The notes: generated by a model not told the origin, from the letters alone. A stretch of 64,000 nucleotides of DNA from Parafrankia irregularis (GCF_001536285.1 NZ_FAOZ01000035.1:17145-81144), one strand, 5' to 3'. Counted from the first letter of the stretch, positions 39,158 through 48,877 are shown. Numbers and translations are program-made.

Positions 39158-40171
39158 ATGGCGCTGCGGAGGAAGCCGACCGGTGCCGGCGGGGAGCCGG
39201 CGCTCGCGGCCGTGGGTGGGAACGGAACAAGTGGTGGCGGGTCGTCCCGTCGGTCGGGCAAGGCCAGCGCCGCGGGGCGGAACGGACCGGGCGCGGCTGG
39301 CGATGGCCCACGTGGCCCGGAGCGGAGCACCATGGCTGGCAGGAGTGACGGGGCTGGCAGGAATGGCGGGGCCGCCAGGAACGGTGGCGCCGGCAACGGC
39401 GGCGCGAAGGCCGGTGCCAAGGCGGGCTCGAAGGCCGGGTCGGGCAAGACCGACCAGCCGGAGAAGGCCGGCCGGGCCAGCGGTCCCGCGTCCGGCGGCG
39501 ATGCCGCGGGCGCCGGTGCGCCGGGCAGGCTCGCCCAGATCCGGATGGTCTACAAGATCACCCGGCAGCGCGATCCGCAGGTGCTCTGGCTGAGCCTGCT
39601 CGGGCTGGCCGTGCCGGTGGTGATCGGCGTGCTGCTCGGAGTCTTCGTCGGCCCCCTGTATGTCTGGCTGCCGATCGCGATCCTGCTGGGCATCGTGGTG
39701 GCCCTCAACGTCTTCAGCCGCCGGGTCCAGAAGACCGCCTACGCGGAGATGGAAGGCAAGCCCGGCGCGGCGGCCGGCGTGGTGGAGCGCATGCGCGGTG
39801 ACTGGCGCCTCACCCCCGCCGTCGGGGTCAACCGGCACCAGGATGTGGTCCATCGTGTGGTCTGCCGGGCCGGCGTGGTGCTCATCGCGGAGGGCCGCGG
39901 GCGCGGGCCTCGGGAGCTGCTCGCCGCCGAGAAGCGACGCATTCGCAAGATCGTCGGCGAGGCGCCGATGGTCGACTACATCGTCGGCAACGGCGAGGGC
40001 GAGATCCCGTTGCCGAAGCTGCAGAGCACCCTCATGCGGCTGCGCCGTGAGCTGCGCAAGCGCGACGTCGACGCCCTCGAGCGCCGGCTGCGGGCCGTGA
40101 GCAGCCCCGTCCTGCCGATTCCGAAGGGCCCGATCCCGCGCAACATCCCCCGCGGCGGCCGCCCGCGCTGA
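39158..40171 (+). CDS. DUF4191 membrane protein
   Basis: A 337-residue protein of the actinobacterial DUF4191 family, usually encoded after lipA. The first 125 residues are Gly/Ala/Lys-rich with AGAKAGSKAG-type repeats and likely disordered. The conserved part starts at RLAQIRMVYKITRQRDP, has two adjacent membrane helices (VLWLSLLGLAVPVVIGVLLG and YVWLPIAILLGIVVALNVF), and then a basic soluble domain (HRVVCRAGVVLIAEGRGRG). Function is unknown. Confidence 0.88.
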   Translation: MALRRKPTGAGGEPALAAVGGNGTSGGGSSRRSGKASAAGRNGPGAAGDGPRGPERSTMAGRSDGAGRNGGAARNGGAGNGGAKAGAKAGSKAGSGKTDQPEKAGRASGPASGGDAAGAGAPGRLAQIRMVYKITRQRDPQVLWLSLLGLAVPVVIGVLLGVFVGPLYVWLPIAILLGIVVALNVFSRRVQKTAYAEMEGKPGAAAGVVERMRGDWRLTPAVGVNRHQDVVHRVVCRAGVVLIAEGRGRGPRELLAAEKRRIRKIVGEAPMVDYIVGNGEGEIPLPKLQSTLMRLRRELRKRDVDALERRLRAVSSPVLPIPKGPIPRNIPRGGRPR

Positions 40172-40227
40172 ACCTGCCCGCCGCGCCGCGGCGGCGGCCA
40201 GCGGTCGCGGCGGCCCATCAACGTCAT

Positions 40228-40261
40228 GACGCCCACGTCCCCACTCGGGGACGTGGGCGTC
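40228..40261. terminator. Bidirectional terminator
   Basis: A 15-bp perfect stem (40228-40242 with 40247-40261) and a 4-nt loop lie between the convergent DUF4191 and RDD genes. The tight loop and position fit a bidirectional terminator. Confidence 0.85.
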
Positions 40262-40309
40262 GGTGTCTCGCCGTCCGCTCAGGCCGCGGCTGTCTCCACG
40301 GCCTGTAGG

Positions 40310-40786
40310 TCAGGCCTTCGACGGGACGATCTCGTCACGCACGACGACCGTGCCCGCGGCGCGGTCGTGCGTGCCGCGCAGGTCACGGTCCCAGATGAAC
40401 GCCGGGACCAGCAGGGCCAGCAGCAGCGTCCGGACCAGGATCCACGGCCAGCTCTGCCGCCCGAAGTCCCGCACCCGGATCACCCTGATCCCCGCGAGTC
40501 GCATGCCGATCGTCTGCCCGGCCACCGTGACCAGCACCAGCTCCTCCAGGAGGAAGGCACCGTAGATCGCCAGGCCGCGGATATCCGCCGCCGCGTCGAC
40601 CCCGACCACGAAGAGCAGGCCGACCAGCAGGTTCGCCAGCACGCCGTCGACGATGTACGCAATGATCCGGGGCCCGAAGCCCACCACTGAACCGGGCCCG
40701 TCCGCCGGAAGCCCGAGCCGGGCTCCGGGCGGCGTGTCCCGGGGCAGACCGGGGCCCTCCAGCCAACCTCCGAGTGCGCGTCCCAC
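40310..40786 (-). CDS. RDD-family membrane protein
   Basis: A 158-residue integral membrane protein of the RDD family. It has the typical opening helix (GPRIIAYIVDGVLANLLVGL), a second helix (IYGAFLLEELVLVTV), the GQTIGMRLAGIRVI loop and a third helix (LLALLVPAFIWDRDLRGTHD). Family members have been linked to ion or small-molecule transport, but the role here is unknown. The gene starts near the glnA1 promoter and is divergent from it. Confidence 0.88.
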   Translation of the reverse strand: MGRALGGWLEGPGLPRDTPPGARLGLPADGPGSVVGFGPRIIAYIVDGVLANLLVGLLFVVGVDAAADIRGLAIYGAFLLEELVLVTVAGQTIGMRLAGIRVIRVRDFGRQSWPWILVRTLLLALLVPAFIWDRDLRGTHDRAAGTVVVRDEIVPSKA

Positions 40787-40852
40787 CGCGCAAGCCTATG
40801 TCGCCCGCTCGCGCAACCAGGGCCATGACAGAACGTCACCAACGCCGTTAAC

Positions 40853-40868
40853 GTAACATCCACGAAAC
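40853..40868 (+). promoter_or_regulatory. Putative GlnR box upstream of glnA1
   Basis: GTAAC-N6-GAAAC matches the actinobacterial GlnR half-site pair (gTnAC-n6-GaAAC) exactly and lies 100 bp upstream of glnA1. This predicts nitrogen control by GlnR. A nearby GTTAAC/GTCAC region (40835-40852) does not give a second correctly spaced pair. Confidence 0.75.
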
Positions 40869-40967
40869 AGTGCGTTGATTCCCTCGACGCGCCACGCGGT
40901 GACGCCACGCAACCGATCAGAGCGTACTCTGTCAGTCATTGGAAGCCTGAAGAACGCTGGAGGGTGG

Positions 40968-42392
40968 ATGTTCACGAACGCCGACGACGTACTCCGCTAT
41001 ATCCGTGACGAAAAAGTTCTGTTCATTGATGTACGGTTCTGCGACCTGCCCGGCGTCATGCAGCACTTCACGATCCCGGCGGAGGTCTTCTCCGAGTCGG
41101 TCTTCAGTGACGGTCTCATGTTCGACGGGTCGTCGATCCGCGGTTTCCAGGCGATCCACGAATCGGACATGCTGCTGCTGCCGGACCCGCGGACGGCCTT
41201 CGTCGACCCCTTCCGCGAGCACTCCACCCTCGCGATGACCTTCTTCATCCACGACCCGATCACCAAGGAACAGTACTCGCGGGATCCCCGCAACATCGCG
41301 CGGAAGGCCGAGGAGTACCTGCGCGGCACCGGCATCGCCGACACCGCGTACTTCGGGCCCGAGGCCGAGTTCTACATCTTCGACGACGTGCGGTACGACT
41401 ACACCCCGTACGGTTCCATGCACGCCGTTGACTCGGTCGAGGCCGCCTGGAACACCGCGCGCAAGGAGGAGGGCGGCAACCTCGGTTACAAGCCCCGCTT
41501 CAAGGGCGGCTACTTCCCGGTGCCGCCGACGGACCACTTCACCGACCTGCGCTCGGAGATGAGCCGGGTGCTCTTCGATGTCGGTATCACCGTCGAGATG
41601 CAGCACCACGAGGTCGGCACCGCCGGCCAGGCCGAGATCGACATCAGGTTCGACACGCTGCTCAAGACGGCCGACAACCTGATGCTCTACAAGTACGTGA
41701 TCCGCAACGTGGCCCGCGCCCGGGGCAAGACGGTGACGTTCATGCCCAAGCCGCTGTTCGAGGACAACGGCTCCGGCATGCACACCCACCAGAGCCTCTG
41801 GAAGGACGGCGAGCCGCTCTTCTACAGCCCCAACGGCTACGGCGGGCTTTCCGACACCGCCCGGCACTACATCGGCGGGCTGCTGCACCACGCGCCGGCC
41901 CTGCTCGCTTTCACCAACCCCACCACGAACTCCTACCGGCGGCTGGTGCCCGGCTACGAGGCCCCGGTCAACCTCGTCTACTCGGCGCGCAACCGCTCGG
42001 CCTGCTGCCGGATCCCGCTCGGCGGTGACTCGCCGAAGGCGAAGCGGGTCGAGTTCCGCGTGCCCGACCCGAGCTGCAACCCGTACCTCGCGTTCGCGGC
42101 GATGCTGATGGCCGGTCTCGACGGGGTCAAGAACAAGATCGACCCGCCGGACCCCATCGACAAGGACCTCTATGAGCTCCCGCCGGACGAACTGGCCGCC
42201 GTCCCGCAGGTGCCCGGCTCCCTGGAGAAGGTCCTGGAGGCGCTGGAGGCCGACAACGACTTCCTCCGCGAGGGGAACGTGTTCACCGGCGATCTCATCG
42301 AGACCTGGATCGACTACAAGCGGGTGAACGAGGTCGACGCCATCCGGCTGCGGCCCCACCCCTACGAGTTCAGCCTCTACTACGACATCTGA
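40968..42392 (+). CDS. glnA: Glutamine synthetase type I (GlnA1)
   Basis: ATP-dependent glutamine synthetase of the dodecameric type, 474 residues. It has the family opening ([16 protein letters not shown]), the metal-site segments [13 protein letters not shown] and [12 protein letters not shown], and [20 protein letters not shown]. The adenylylation tyrosine is present as Y402 in [11 protein letters not shown], so it is a substrate for GlnE. ATG 40968 has GGAGGG in front. A GlnR box lies upstream. It is followed by a terminator and glnII. Confidence 0.98.
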   Translation: MFTNADDVLRYIRDEKVLFIDVRFCDLPGVMQHFTIPAEVFSESVFSDGLMFDGSSIRGFQAIHESDMLLLPDPRTAFVDPFREHSTLAMTFFIHDPITKEQYSRDPRNIARKAEEYLRGTGIADTAYFGPEAEFYIFDDVRYDYTPYGSMHAVDSVEAAWNTARKEEGGNLGYKPRFKGGYFPVPPTDHFTDLRSEMSRVLFDVGITVEMQHHEVGTAGQAEIDIRFDTLLKTADNLMLYKYVIRNVARARGKTVTFMPKPLFEDNGSGMHTHQSLWKDGEPLFYSPNGYGGLSDTARHYIGGLLHHAPALLAFTNPTTNSYRRLVPGYEAPVNLVYSARNRSACCRIPLGGDSPKAKRVEFRVPDPSCNPYLAFAAMLMAGLDGVKNKIDPPDPIDKDLYELPPDELAAVPQVPGSLEKVLEALEADNDFLREGNVFTGDLIETWIDYKRVNEVDAIRLRPHPYEFSLYYDI

Positions 42393-42633
42393 GTCTCGAT
42401 TCCGTCCCGGTCCTCCACCGGCGTCGCCAATGAGGTTCCGCGGTCTCTCGGCACACCGAGCACGGTGGCCCACGGTGGCTTTCGGTGCCTTTTCGGCATG
42501 ACCTAGGACTGCTCCGCGCCGGACCTCCGCTCCGCACCCGTGGTCCGGACCTCCGACTGGTCGGCGAAGACCTGTGGCCAGACCCGCCGGAATATCCTCG
42601 GCAAGGCCGTGGCGGGATCAGCCGATGAGGCAG

Positions 42634-42665
42634 GGCCCGTGTCCATGAACCCCTGGACACGGGCC
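42634..42665. terminator. glnA1 terminator hairpin
   Basis: GGCCCGTGTCCA pairs with TGGACACGGGCC (12 bp) with an 8-nt loop, followed by TTCTCTCGTT. It lies about 240 bp past the glnA1 stop. Confidence 0.75.
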
Positions 42666-42759
42666 TTCTCTCGTTACAGCCGCTTTTCCGTTCCGCATCT
42701 GTCGCGGCTCGACCGGTATTCGCTTCGAGGCACGGCTTTGGCCGCCCGGCAACAACCGA

Positions 42760-42797
42760 GTGACCGAGAATTAACAAGACGGGAACTGATTGGAAAC
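42760..42797 (+). promoter_or_regulatory. Putative double GlnR box upstream of glnII
   Basis: GTGAC-N6-TTAAC-N6-GGAAC-N6-GAAAC: four 5-mers each separated by exactly 6 bp, the full a1-b1-a2-b2 spacing of actinobacterial GlnR operators. It ends 115 bp before the glnII start. The second and third half-sites deviate somewhat from consensus. Confidence 0.72.
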
Positions 42798-42912
42798 CGG
42801 GCCCGACCAAGCTCCGGACGAACCCTCCCGTCAGTCGCGGCCGGGGTCGGCCCTCCCCCGGCCGATCACACAGTCGCTCCGTCACGTGACACGTCAACCA
42901 CGGGGAGTACTA

Positions 42913-43968
42913 GTGAGCTATCAGGCCGAATACATCTGGATCGACGGCACCGAGCCGGAGCCGTTGATGCGGAGCAAGACCCGCATCGTCAAGAGCGGCA
43001 AGGAGCCGGAGATCTGGGGCTTCGACGGCTCCAGCACCAACCAGGCCCCGGGGTCGAACTCCGACTGCGTGCTGCAGCCCGTCGTCACCGTTCCGGACCC
43101 GCTGCGCGGTGGCGACAACGTGCTCGTCCTGTGTGAGGTGCAGCTGACCGACTTCACGCCGCACCCGACGAACACCCGTGCCATCGCCCGCGGGGTGGCC
43201 GAGAAGTACGCCGACATGTCGCCGATGTTCGGCATCGAGCAGGAGTACACGTTCTTCCAGAACGGCCGGCCGCTCGGCTGGCCGGCGGTCGGCTTCCCCG
43301 AGCCGCAGGGCCCGTACTACTGCGGCGTCGGCGGCGAGAAGATGCCCGGCCGGGCCATCGTCGAGCGTCACACCCAGGCGTGCCTGGACGCCGGCCTCGC
43401 GATCGAGGGCACCAACGCCGAGGTCATGATGGGCCAGTGGGAGTTCCAGATCGGCGTGCTGCCGGCGCCGACCATCGGCGACCACATCTGGCTGGGCCGC
43501 TGGCTGCTGCACCGCATCGCCGAGGACTTCAACACCACGGTCTCCTTCGCCGCGAAGCCCGTTCTCGGTGACTGGAACGGCGCTGGCGCGCACACCAACT
43601 TCTCCACCAAGCAGACCATGGAGAGCTGGGACGCGATCGTCACCGTCTGCGAGTCGCTCGCGCCCCGCGTCATGGAGCACGTCACCCACTACGGGACGGG
43701 CATCCAGGACCGCCTCACCGGCAAGCACGAGACCGCCCCGTGGAACAAGTTCTCCTGGGGTGCCTCGGACCGCGGCGCGTCGATCCGGATCCCGTGGGCC
43801 GTCGAGAAGGCCAAGAAGGGCTGGATCGAGGACCGCCGCCCGAACGCGAACATGGACCCGTACGTGGTCTCCGCGCTCATGATCGACACCTGCTGCAGCG
43901 CGCTGGCCGGCGACAAGCCGACCCTGTTCGTGCCGTCGCAGGGCGCCGAGGCCACCGTCACGGTCTGA
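42913..43968 (+). CDS. glnII: Glutamine synthetase type II (eukaryote-like, GlnII)
   Basis: Decameric, eukaryote-type glutamine synthetase of 351 residues. Characteristic segments are EIWGFDGSSTNQAPG, FGIEQEYTFFQ, the NAEVMMGQWEFQIG substrate-site motif, GDWNGAGAHTNFSTK and ASDRGASIRIP. It has no adenylylation site; regulation is expected at transcription, consistent with the four-part GlnR box. GTG 42913 has GGGGAG in front. Such genes occur in Frankia, Streptomyces and rhizobia. Confidence 0.97.
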   Translation: MSYQAEYIWIDGTEPEPLMRSKTRIVKSGKEPEIWGFDGSSTNQAPGSNSDCVLQPVVTVPDPLRGGDNVLVLCEVQLTDFTPHPTNTRAIARGVAEKYADMSPMFGIEQEYTFFQNGRPLGWPAVGFPEPQGPYYCGVGGEKMPGRAIVERHTQACLDAGLAIEGTNAEVMMGQWEFQIGVLPAPTIGDHIWLGRWLLHRIAEDFNTTVSFAAKPVLGDWNGAGAHTNFSTKQTMESWDAIVTVCESLAPRVMEHVTHYGTGIQDRLTGKHETAPWNKFSWGASDRGASIRIPWAVEKAKKGWIEDRRPNANMDPYVVSALMIDTCCSALAGDKPTLFVPSQGAEATVTV

Positions 43969-43992
43969 CGTCAGATCCCGCGGGCGGGTACT

Positions 43993-44067
43993 CGCGGGCG
44001 GGTCTCGCCGCCCGCGGGACCGCTCGTCCATCATCGGCTCCGGTTCGGCGCATCCCGTACCGGAGCC
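43993..44067. terminator. Two hairpins between glnII and glnE
   Basis: A 9-bp stem with 6-nt loop (43993-44001 with 44008-44016) is followed by a 9-bp inverted repeat GGCTCCGGT/ACCGGAGCC (44036-44044 with 44059-44067). Both lie between convergent genes and may end transcription in either direction. Confidence 0.65.
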
Positions 44068-44118
44068 GGTGAACCGTCCGTCGGGTGTGCACCGGTCCCC
44101 GGGTGTGATCGAAAAGGC

Positions 44119-47100
44119 TCACTGCTCGCGACCGAGCACCTCCAGGGCGACCGCGTGTGCACGTGCCGCTGCCCGGCGGTAGTCACCGGGCAGCTGGTCC
44201 ACCTCGTCGGCGGGGTAGCCGAGCGCGCGGGCGACCCGTTCCAGGCCGGGCGCCACGCCCGGAAGAAGATCACCACGCTGGCCGGACGTCAGCATGACGC
44301 CGTTGCGCACCCGGGAGGCCAGGGTCCAGGCCGCATCCAGCGCGGACAGCTGCGCGGGCGCGAGCAGGCCGGCCGTCGCGGCCGCGCGCAGGCAGGCGCG
44401 GGTCGCGGTCGTGCGCAGCGCCGGGACGCGGCGGGCGTGCCGAAGCTGGAGCACCTGCACGGTCCACTCGACGTCCGTCAGCCCGCCGGGACCGAACTTC
44501 ACGTGCATCGCCCGGTCGACCCCGCGCGGGACGCGCTCACGCTCCATCCGCCCGCGCAACCGCAGGATCTCGGTGATCGTGCCCGCCGGCAGCGCGGACG
44601 GGTAGCGGATCCGGTCCGCGAGCGCGCAGAACCGGGCGCCGAGCTCGGCGTCGCCGGCCAGCGGCTCGGCGCGCAGCAGCGCCTGCGCCTCCCACCCCAG
44701 TGACCACCGGTCGTAGTACGCCGCGTAGCCCTCGACCGTCCGCGACAACGGGCCGCCGCGGCCCTCGGGGCGCAGCCCGGCGTCCAGGGTGAGGGGCGGG
44801 TCGGGCCCGGGTAGCGCAAGCAGGCGGTGCAGCTCACCGATGACGTCGGCGGCGAGCCGGGCGGCCAGCGGCTGCGGGGTGCCCGGCAGCGCCTCGTGGA
44901 CGAACAGCACATCGGCGTCACTGCCATAGGACAGCTCGCGGCCGCCCAGACGTCCCATCGCGATCACCGCGAGCCGCACCGGCAGCGCCTCGTCGTCCCC
45001 GCCGGCGACGCGGCGGCGGGCGACCAGCAGTGCCGCCTCCACGGTCGCGGCGGCCGCGTCGGACAGCGCCTGCCCGACGGCGCCGACGTCCAGCAGACCG
45101 AGCAGGTCCGCGCAGGCGATGCGGACCAGCTCCACCCGCCGCACCGCCCGCGCCCGGCCGACCGCGTCCGCGGCCTCGGGGTTGCGTCGCGACACCGCGA
45201 GCAGGGTGCGCACCATCGCCTCGCGCGAGGTCGGCCGCAGCTCCTCCTCGGTGCGCAGCAGCCGCACCGACTCCGGCGCGCGGGTCATCAGGTCGGCGAC
45301 GTACCGGCTCGTCGCGAGCACCCGTGCGAGGCGGTCCGCGGCCCCGGCCGAGTCCCGCAGCAGGCGCAGGTACCACGGCGTGCGGCCCAGCGCCTCGCTC
45401 ACCTGCCGGTAGGCGAGCAGCCCGGCGTCCGGCTCGGGTGCGTCCGCGAACGCGGGGAGCATGGCGGGCAGCAGGCGCCGTTGGATGACGGCGGTGCGGC
45501 TCACCCCGTTCGTCAGCGCCTCGATGTGGCGCAGGCAGCGCGCCGGCTGGGCGAAACCGAGCGCGGCGAGCCGGTCCGCGGCCTCCTGCGGGGTCAGCCG
45601 CATCTCCTCCGCCGACAGCCGCGCCACCGCCTCCAGCAGCGGCTGGTAGAAGAGCTTCTCGTGCAGGGAGCGGACGGTGCGGGTCACCCGCCGGTGCTCC
45701 TCCGCAAGCTCCGCGGCCCCCGGCAGCCCCATGCAGCGCGCCAGCCAGCGCAGCTCGCCGGGATCCCGGGGCAGGGTGTGCAGCCGGCGCAGCCGCTGCA
45801 GCTGCAGCCGGTGCTCGGCGACCCGCAGGAACCGGTAGGCGTCGGCGAACCCGGCCGCGTCGCGGCGGCCGACGTAGCCTCCGCGCCGCAGTCCGTCCAG
45901 GGCGTCCAGGGTGGCGGCCACCTGCAGCTTGGCGTCCGCCCGGCCGTGGACGAGCTGCAGCAGCTGCACGGCGAACTCGACGTCACGCAGCCCGCCGGGG
46001 CCGAGCTTGAGGTTGCGGTCGGCCTCGAAACGGGACAGCGACCGTTCCACCCGGCGCCGCATGGCCCGGACGTCCGTGACGAAGTCGGGGCGCGACGCCG
46101 CCGTCCACACCAGCGGTGCGATCATCTCGCCGAAGCGTGCTCCCAGCTCGAGGTCGCCGGCCACCGGGCGGGCCTTGAGCAGCGCCTGGAACTCCCAGGT
46201 CCGTGCCCAGCGCCGGTAGTAGGCGCGATGGCTGTCCAGGGTGCGCACGAGCGCGCCGTGCCGGCCCTCGGGCCGCAGGTTGACGTCCACCGGGAACAGC
46301 TCGCCGGCCGCGGTGGGCGTGCCGCACACCCGCACGACGCCCTCGGCCAGCCTGGTGGCGGCACGCAGCGTCGCCTCCAGGTCGGGCGGAGCGCCGGAGC
46401 CGGGAAGGCCTCCCGGCTCTCCTGGCTTCCCCAGCTCTCCTGGCTTTCTCAGTGCCCCCGGCCCGTGGTCGGCGACCGGTTCGGCGACGAACAGCACGTC
46501 CACGTCGCTGACGTAGTTCAGCTCACGCCCACCGCACTTGCCCATGCCGATGATCGCCAGGCGGACGGGCGCATCCGCCGGGCCCGCTCCGGCCCGGGCG
46601 ACCGCGAGCGCGGCGTCGAGCGCCGCCCCGGCCAGGTCCGCGAGCTCCGCGGTGGCGTCGTCCAGCGACACGGTGCCGGTGAGGTCCCGCGCGGCGAGTA
46701 CCAGCAGCGCACGCCGGTAGGCCAGCCGCAGCGCGTCGAGGACCGCCACCCCGTCACCGCGGGCCCGGGGCACCGCGGCCGCCGGATCGGCGCCGACCGC
46801 ACGCAGCAGGCCGCGGCGGGTGACCGCCGGGTCCGACGGCCCCGCGGTGGCCCCGTCCGGGGCGAGGATCAGCCAGTCCAGCGGATGGGCGACGAGGTGG
46901 TCCCCGAGCGCCGAGCTCGCGCCCAGCACGGCGATCAGCCGGCGGCGCAGACCGGGGTTGTCGGCCAGCGCCGGCAACAGCCGTGGTTGCGCCCCGGCGG
47001 GCTGGGCCTCGACCAGTCGTTCGAGGCAGCGCAGGGCGAGATCGGCGTCCGCCGAGGCGGCGAGCTCGCCGATGATGACATTCACCGCGAGCCCGGCGGC

Positions 47101-47283
47101 AGGCCCGGCAGGCCCGGCGGGCTCCCCGGGCCCTGCGGGCGCCGCCCCGTCCGACGGGGGCAGCAGCCCGAGCCGGCGCATCGTGGCCGCGACCCGCTCG
47201 ACGTCGGAGAAGCCCAGCCGGGCGAGCTGGGCACCGACGGTGTTCCGGCGGGGGTCGACGCCCCTGGCCGGCCGGTCACTCAC
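44119..47283 (-). CDS. glnE: Glutamine synthetase adenylyltransferase/deadenylyltransferase (GlnE)
   Basis: Bifunctional enzyme that adds and removes AMP on glutamine synthetase type I. The 1054-residue protein has two nucleotidyltransferase halves, each with a G-GG-ReL-Y-SD-DVLF motif: GKCGGRELNYVSDVDVLFV in the N-terminal (deadenylylation) half and GRLGGRELSYGSDADVLFV in the C-terminal (adenylylation) half. A helical regulatory segment lies between. The GTG at 47283 overlaps the glnA2 stop (GTGA), so it is coupled to glnA2. Its likely target, GlnA1, is 2 kb away. Confidence 0.96.
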   Translation of the reverse strand: MSDRPARGVDPRRNTVGAQLARLGFSDVERVAATMRRLGLLPPSDGAAPAGPGEPAGPAGPAAGLAVNVIIGELAASADADLALRCLERLVEAQPAGAQPRLLPALADNPGLRRRLIAVLGASSALGDHLVAHPLDWLILAPDGATAGPSDPAVTRRGLLRAVGADPAAAVPRARGDGVAVLDALRLAYRRALLVLAARDLTGTVSLDDATAELADLAGAALDAALAVARAGAGPADAPVRLAIIGMGKCGGRELNYVSDVDVLFVAEPVADHGPGALRKPGELGKPGEPGGLPGSGAPPDLEATLRAATRLAEGVVRVCGTPTAAGELFPVDVNLRPEGRHGALVRTLDSHRAYYRRWARTWEFQALLKARPVAGDLELGARFGEMIAPLVWTAASRPDFVTDVRAMRRRVERSLSRFEADRNLKLGPGGLRDVEFAVQLLQLVHGRADAKLQVAATLDALDGLRRGGYVGRRDAAGFADAYRFLRVAEHRLQLQRLRRLHTLPRDPGELRWLARCMGLPGAAELAEEHRRVTRTVRSLHEKLFYQPLLEAVARLSAEEMRLTPQEAADRLAALGFAQPARCLRHIEALTNGVSRTAVIQRRLLPAMLPAFADAPEPDAGLLAYRQVSEALGRTPWYLRLLRDSAGAADRLARVLATSRYVADLMTRAPESVRLLRTEEELRPTSREAMVRTLLAVSRRNPEAADAVGRARAVRRVELVRIACADLLGLLDVGAVGQALSDAAAATVEAALLVARRRVAGGDDEALPVRLAVIAMGRLGGRELSYGSDADVLFVHEALPGTPQPLAARLAADVIGELHRLLALPGPDPPLTLDAGLRPEGRGGPLSRTVEGYAAYYDRWSLGWEAQALLRAEPLAGDAELGARFCALADRIRYPSALPAGTITEILRLRGRMERERVPRGVDRAMHVKFGPGGLTDVEWTVQVLQLRHARRVPALRTTATRACLRAAATAGLLAPAQLSALDAAWTLASRVRNGVMLTSGQRGDLLPGVAPGLERVARALGYPADEVDQLPGDYRRAAARAHAVALEVLGREQ

Positions 47284-48638
47284 AACGTCGGAAGGTACCG
47301 GTCGATCTCGAAGGGCGTGACCTGGCGGCGGTACTCGATCCATTCGGACCGCTTGTTCCGTAGGAAGAAGTCGAACAACTCGTCGCCAAGCGTCTCACGG
47401 ACCAGCGACGAGTTCTCCATCGCGGTGATCGCCTCGGCGAGCGATCCGGGCAGCTCGGTGATGCCACGCTCGCGGCGCTGGGAGTCGGTGAGCGTCCACA
47501 CGTCGTCCGCCGCGGGCGCCGGCAGCTCGTAACCGCCCTGGACGCCGCGCAGGCCGGCGGCGAGCATCAGCGCGAAGGTCAGGTACGGGTTGCAGGCGCT
47601 GTCCGGGGAGCGGAACTCGACCCGGGCCGTGTTCGCCTTGTTCAGCTTGTACAGCGGTACCCGAACCAGGGCCGACCGGTTGTTGTGGCCCCAGCAGACA
47701 TAGGCGGGCGCCTCCCGCAGCTCGCCGGCGCGCCCCTCGCCCACCAGCCGCTTGTACGAGTTCACCCACTGGTTCGTCACCGCGGTGATCTCCGCGGCGT
47801 GGGTCAGCACCCCGGCGATGAAGGCCTTCCCCACCTTCGACAGCTGGTACTCGTCGGTCGGGTCGTGGAAGGCGTTGCGGTCACCCTCGAACAGGCTCAT
47901 GTGGGTGTGCATGCCCGAGCCGGCCTGATCGCTGAACGGCTTGGGCATGAACGTCGCGTAGATGCCCTGCCGCAGCGCCACCTCCTTCACCACCTGGCGG
48001 AAGGTCATGATGTTGTCGGCGATGGTGAGCGCGTCGGCGTACCGCAGGTCGATCTCCTGCTGGCCCGGCGCGACCTCGTGGTGGCTGAACTCCACCGAGA
48101 TGCCGAGGCGTTCGAGCACGCTGATGGCCTGCTGGCGGAAGTCATGGCTGATGTCGTTCGGGGTCAGGTCGAAGTAGCCCGACTCGTCCACCGGCGGCGG
48201 CACCGGGCCGCCGCGGGTCGGCGGATGCTTGAGCAGGAAGAACTCGATCTCGGGGTGGGTGTAGAAGGTGAAGCCGGCGTCGGCCGCCTTCGCCAGGGTG
48301 CGGCGCAGCACCCAGCGGGAGTCCGCGGCGGCCGGCGTGCCGTCCGGCATGATCAGGTCACAGAACATCCGGGCGGTCATCGGGTGCTCACCGCGCCACG
48401 GCAGCACCTGGAAGGTGGACGGGTCGGGCCGGACCAGCATGTCCGCCTCGTGCACCCGGGCGAAGCCCTCGATCGCCGAGCCGTCGAACCCGATGCCCTC
48501 CGCCAGCGCGCCCTCCAGCTCGGCGGGCGCGATCTCGACGGACTTCAGCACGCCGAGCACGTCGGTGAACCAGAGCCGGACGAACCGGATGTCGCGTTCC
48601 TCGAGGGTGCGGAGAACGAATTCCTGCTGCTTGTCCAT
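47280..48638 (-). CDS. glnA2: GlnA2-type glutamine synthetase-like enzyme
   Basis: Type I-like GS homologue of 452 residues, corresponding in context to mycobacterial GlnA2 next to glnE. Catalytic metal and ATP segments are kept (THPEIEFFLLK, QQEIDLRYADAL, MPKPFSDQAGSGMHTHMSL). At the adenylylation position the Tyr of the DLYELPP motif is replaced by Trp (DDVWTLTDSQ), so GlnE should not control it. In Streptomyces the related enzyme is reported to glutamylate polyamines rather than ammonia, so substrate is open. ATG 48638 fits the family. Confidence 0.92.
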   Translation of the reverse strand: MDKQQEFVLRTLEERDIRFVRLWFTDVLGVLKSVEIAPAELEGALAEGIGFDGSAIEGFARVHEADMLVRPDPSTFQVLPWRGEHPMTARMFCDLIMPDGTPAAADSRWVLRRTLAKAADAGFTFYTHPEIEFFLLKHPPTRGGPVPPPVDESGYFDLTPNDISHDFRQQAISVLERLGISVEFSHHEVAPGQQEIDLRYADALTIADNIMTFRQVVKEVALRQGIYATFMPKPFSDQAGSGMHTHMSLFEGDRNAFHDPTDEYQLSKVGKAFIAGVLTHAAEITAVTNQWVNSYKRLVGEGRAGELREAPAYVCWGHNNRSALVRVPLYKLNKANTARVEFRSPDSACNPYLTFALMLAAGLRGVQGGYELPAPAADDVWTLTDSQRRERGITELPGSLAEAITAMENSSLVRETLGDELFDFFLRNKRSEWIEYRRQVTPFEIDRYLPTL

Positions 48639-48877
48639 GGGCCCTCCGCGCGTGAGTGCGGACTCGTCTGCACGGCGAGCCGAGTCGTCTTCCGGTGGTG
48701 CTGTTCCCCGTCGGGACACGGTGCCACCGGGTGCTTCGACCCGAGAGTAGCGACTGATCGCACCGCGGGCTCCGCACGTTACAGCGAAGTTGCGCCACCG
48801 CAATCCCCGGTGTCACCTGCGCCCCAGCAACACACCACCGGCCGCCGGCGGGGCAAACCCGGCCTACGCTTCGGTGT

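Larger units (their letters stand above)
42393..42912. other. Intergenic region between glnA1 and glnII
   Basis: 520 bp containing the glnA1 terminator (42634-42665) and a four-part GlnR box (42760-42797). Nothing else was recognised. Confidence 0.7.

Noticed and set aside
44827..47532. 901-codon open frame on the plus strand
   Set aside because: It is antisense to glnE and has no recognisable domain. Long antisense frames are expected at this GC content.
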